From an uncultured Lachnospiraceae bacterium (GTDB lineage Bacteria; Bacillota; Clostridia; Lachnospirales; Lachnospiraceae): a DNA stretch of 44,583 nt. Positions 42,399 through 44,583 of this stretch are shown here, in pieces. Position 1 is the stretch's first letter. Every line of letters starts with the position of its first letter. The notes under the pieces are model-generated. The model made no database searches, was not told where the DNA came from, and saw only the letters and a list, made by a program, of their open reading frames with translations. The position numbers were made by a program, and so were the translations under genes. The stretch covers positions 1 to 44,583 of the forward strand of contig CANRIG010000021.1 in NCBI GenBank assembly GCA_947630595.1. The letters are read 5' to 3'.

Positions 42399-44510
42399 TT
42401 ATACCTCAAAAATCAGGTCGCCGTAGGACGGCATCGGCCACATTTCCTTGTCGACGATCATCTCCAGCTTGTCAACCGGCGCTCTCAGCTCGGCCATCAC
42501 AGCCATCACCACGTCGTGGAAGAACTTCGCCTGTCCCTGGCCTTCCTCCATGGCAGCCGCCTCGTTGACGACGCCGGTCAGCTTCGACAAAGCAGCCTTG
42601 GTCTCCGCGAGCAGCGCGCTCGTCTCTTTCAGCAGGTCCGCCTGCACGGAGGTGTCCGCGCCCGCTTCCTTCACCGCGTTGATGGTGTCGGCAAGGCTTC
42701 TGGTGTAGCGGATAACCGCCGGGATAATCTGCTTGCTGGCGATATCGATCATCGCGCGCGCCTCGATGTTGATCGCTTTCGCGTACGCCTCGTACTTGAT
42801 CTCCACGCGGGACTGCAGCTCGGCTCTGGTGAAGACGCCGAATTTCTCAAACAGCGCCACCGCCTTGTCGGTAATCAGCGCCGGGATGGCGTCGACCATC
42901 GACTTGATGTTCGGCAGTCCTCTGCGCTCCGCTTCCTCGACCCACTCCTCAGAGTAGCCGTTGCCGTTGAAGACGATTCTCTGATGCTCGCGCGCATACT
43001 GCTTGATCAGATCGTGCACCGCGTCGTCAAAATTGTCCGCCTGCTCCAGCACGTCGCAGGCCTCGGAGAACGCCTCCGCCACGATCGTGTTGAGAACGAT
43101 GTTCGGGGATGCGATGGAATCGCGGGAGCCGACCATACGGAACTCAAATTTGTTGCCGGTGAAGGCGAACGGTGAGGTACGGTTGCGGTCGGTCGCGTCC
43201 TTCGCCAGGTTCGGCAGCGTTTTCACGCCGGTCTCCAGCACGCCGCCCTTGATCGAGTGCGTCGCCATGCCGGTGCTGATCAGCTGTGAGAGCACATCCT
43301 GCAGCTGCTCGCCGAGGAAGATCGAAACGATTGCCGGCGGCGCCTCGTTCGCGCCCAGACGGTGATCGTTGCCCGGGTCGGCCGCCGACTCACGCAGCAG
43401 ATCCGCATGGCGGTCAACCGCCTTGAGGATACAGGTCAGCACCAGCAGGAACTGGATGTTTTCGTGCGGCGTCTTGCCGGGGTCGAGCAGGTTGATGCCG
43501 TCGTCCGTGGTGATCGACCAGTTGTTGTGCTTGCCGGAGCCGTTGACGCCCGCGAACGGCTTCTCATGCAGCAGGCACTTCATGCCGTGCTCGCAGGCCA
43601 CGCGCTTCAGCGTCTGCATCACGATCTGGTTGTGGTCCACCGCCACGTTGGCCTCCGCGTAGATCGGAGCCAGCTCGTGCTGCGCCGGGGCCACCTCGTT
43701 ATGCTGCGTCTTGGCCGTCACGCCCAGTCTCCACAGCTCCAGGTTGACGTCCTTCATAAAGCCGGCGATCCGCTGGCGGATGGTGCCGAAATAGTGATCG
43801 TCCAGCTCCTGCCCCTTCGGCGGCATCGCGCCGAAAAGCGTGCGGCCGGTGAAAATGAGGTCTTTCCTCTGCAGGAACTTCTTCTCATCCACAAGGAAAT
43901 ACTCCTGCTCCGGGCCCACGGACGGGGTCACGCGTTTGGAGGTCGTGTTGCCGAACAGACGCAGCAGGCGCAGCGCCTGGGTGTTGATCGCTTCCATGGA
44001 GCGCAGCAGCGGGGTCTTCTGGTCAAGCGCCTCGCCGGTGTAGGAACAGAACGCGGTCGGGATGCAGAGAATCGCGCCCGCCGCATCGTGTCTCACGAAA
44101 GCCGGGGACGTGCAGTCCCACGCCGTGTAGCCTCTCGCCTCGAAGGTCGCCCGCAGGCCGCCCGACGGGAACGAGGAAGCGTCCGGCTCGCCCTTGATCA
44201 GCTCTTTGCCGGAGAACTCCATCAGCACCGTGCCGTCGGCGTCGGGAGCCGTGATGAACGCGTCGTGCTTCTCCGCCGTGACGCCGGTCAGCGGCTGGAA
44301 CCAGTGTGTATAATGGGTAGCGCCCTTCTCGATGGCCCAGTCCTTCATGGCCGCCGCAATCACGTCAGCCGTCGCCAGATCAAGCTCCGTGCCTTCCTCA
44401 ATCGTCTTTTTCAGCGCTTTGTATACCTTTTTGGGAAGCCGCTCGCGCATGACCTTCTCACTGAATACATCTTCGCCGAAAATGTCCGCTACGTTGAAAT
44501 ATTCGCTCAT
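42399..44510 (-). CDS. glnN: Glutamine synthetase type III
   Basis: 703-aa GSIII enzyme joining ammonia to glutamate with ATP. The long length (about 700 aa against 450 for type I) and the blocks [76 protein letters not shown] and the GSIII C-terminal extension identify the class. ATG 44510 ([16 protein letters not shown]) is preceded by GGAG at 6 nt; a longer frame upstream lacks support. GSIII is common in Clostridia and Bacteroidetes and is usually nitrogen-regulated; the promoter lies beyond the window edge. Confidence 0.96.
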   Translation of the reverse strand: MSEYFNVADIFGEDVFSEKVMRERLPKKVYKALKKTIEEGTELDLATADVIAAAMKDWAIEKGATHYTHWFQPLTGVTAEKHDAFITAPDADGTVLMEFSGKELIKGEPDASSFPSGGLRATFEARGYTAWDCTSPAFVRHDAAGAILCIPTAFCSYTGEALDQKTPLLRSMEAINTQALRLLRLFGNTTSKRVTPSVGPEQEYFLVDEKKFLQRKDLIFTGRTLFGAMPPKGQELDDHYFGTIRQRIAGFMKDVNLELWRLGVTAKTQHNEVAPAQHELAPIYAEANVAVDHNQIVMQTLKRVACEHGMKCLLHEKPFAGVNGSGKHNNWSITTDDGINLLDPGKTPHENIQFLLVLTCILKAVDRHADLLRESAADPGNDHRLGANEAPPAIVSIFLGEQLQDVLSQLISTGMATHSIKGGVLETGVKTLPNLAKDATDRNRTSPFAFTGNKFEFRMVGSRDSIASPNIVLNTIVAEAFSEACDVLEQADNFDDAVHDLIKQYAREHQRIVFNGNGYSEEWVEEAERRGLPNIKSMVDAIPALITDKAVALFEKFGVFTRAELQSRVEIKYEAYAKAINIEARAMIDIASKQIIPAVIRYTRSLADTINAVKEAGADTSVQADLLKETSALLAETKAALSKLTGVVNEAAAMEEGQGQAKFFHDVVMAVMAELRAPVDKLEMIVDKEMWPMPSYGDLIFEV

Positions 44511-44583
44511 AATAATCTCCATTCCGCCGCCCTTCGGTTGGCGGCACAAATAGTAATGAAAGTCTCGACTCCCTCTACATTTT

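Overview
The window reads as chromosomal DNA of a GC-rich (by eye well above 50 %) anaerobic Firmicute, most likely a Lachnospiraceae-type Clostridium. Supporting signs are the paired GlgC/GlgD subunits, SpoVG, a type III glutamine synthetase, a long (392 aa) PRPP synthetase, a DnaD-domain protein next to a DnaC/DnaI-type helicase loader, an oxygen-sensitive radical-SAM sulfatase maturase, and sigma-A-like promoters with strong GGAGG ribosome binding sites. No ribosomal RNA, tRNA, CRISPR array, prophage or insertion sequence was seen.

Layout. 0-3.6 kb: two 178-bp tandem repeats lead into malQ, then plsC and a convergent PIN-toxin/RelB-type antitoxin pair. 3.6-6.2 kb: an MBOAT O-acyltransferase with an SGNH/AlgX-like partner. 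6.4-9.3 kb: glgC-glgD-spoVG (minus strand). 9.4-14.6 kb (plus strand): murC, then a DnaA-box-rich intergenic region, then a DnaD-domain gene, a helicase-loader gene and prs, closed by a strong terminator. 14.6-23.9 kb: a nine-gene minus-strand operon with a divergent LysR gene. It encodes a substrate-binding protein, two permeases, two ABC ATPases, a sulfatase without signal peptide, its radical-SAM maturase and two half-size CHR (chromate/sulfate) transporters. 24-29 kb: nfo, a YhaN/SbcC-like membrane ATPase with a YhaO/SbcD-like phosphoesterase, an EEP-fold nuclease and a small repeat-coded ORF. 29.5-31.6 kb: mscL and metY, converging on a shared terminator. 31.7-33.9 kb: a zinc-ribbon membrane protein, a DUF5685 protein and a J-domain protein. 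34-37 kb: a two-component system. 37.2-42.1 kb: pyk, a sigma-70-like protein lacking region 4, an S41 protease and a PucR/CdaR-type regulator. 42.4-44.5 kb: type III glutamine synthetase.

The most interesting unit is the 14.6-23.9 kb operon, which looks like a complete cytoplasmic organosulfate-scavenging system: import of an intact sulfate ester, hydrolysis by an intracellular formylglycine sulfatase, on-site activation of that sulfatase, and export of released sulfate through a split CHR transporter. Its two ATPases are degenerate in complementary ways (one in the ABC signature, the other in the H-loop histidine). They therefore look like an obligate heterodimer with one canonical and one dead ATP site, which would be unusual for an importer. 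Other points of note are the DnaA boxes ahead of the helicase-loader operon, a region-4-less sigma relative, three 11-bp-phased direct repeats ahead of the DUF5685/J-protein operon next to an OmpR-type regulator, and repeated in-frame tandem-repeat expansion of protein linkers.
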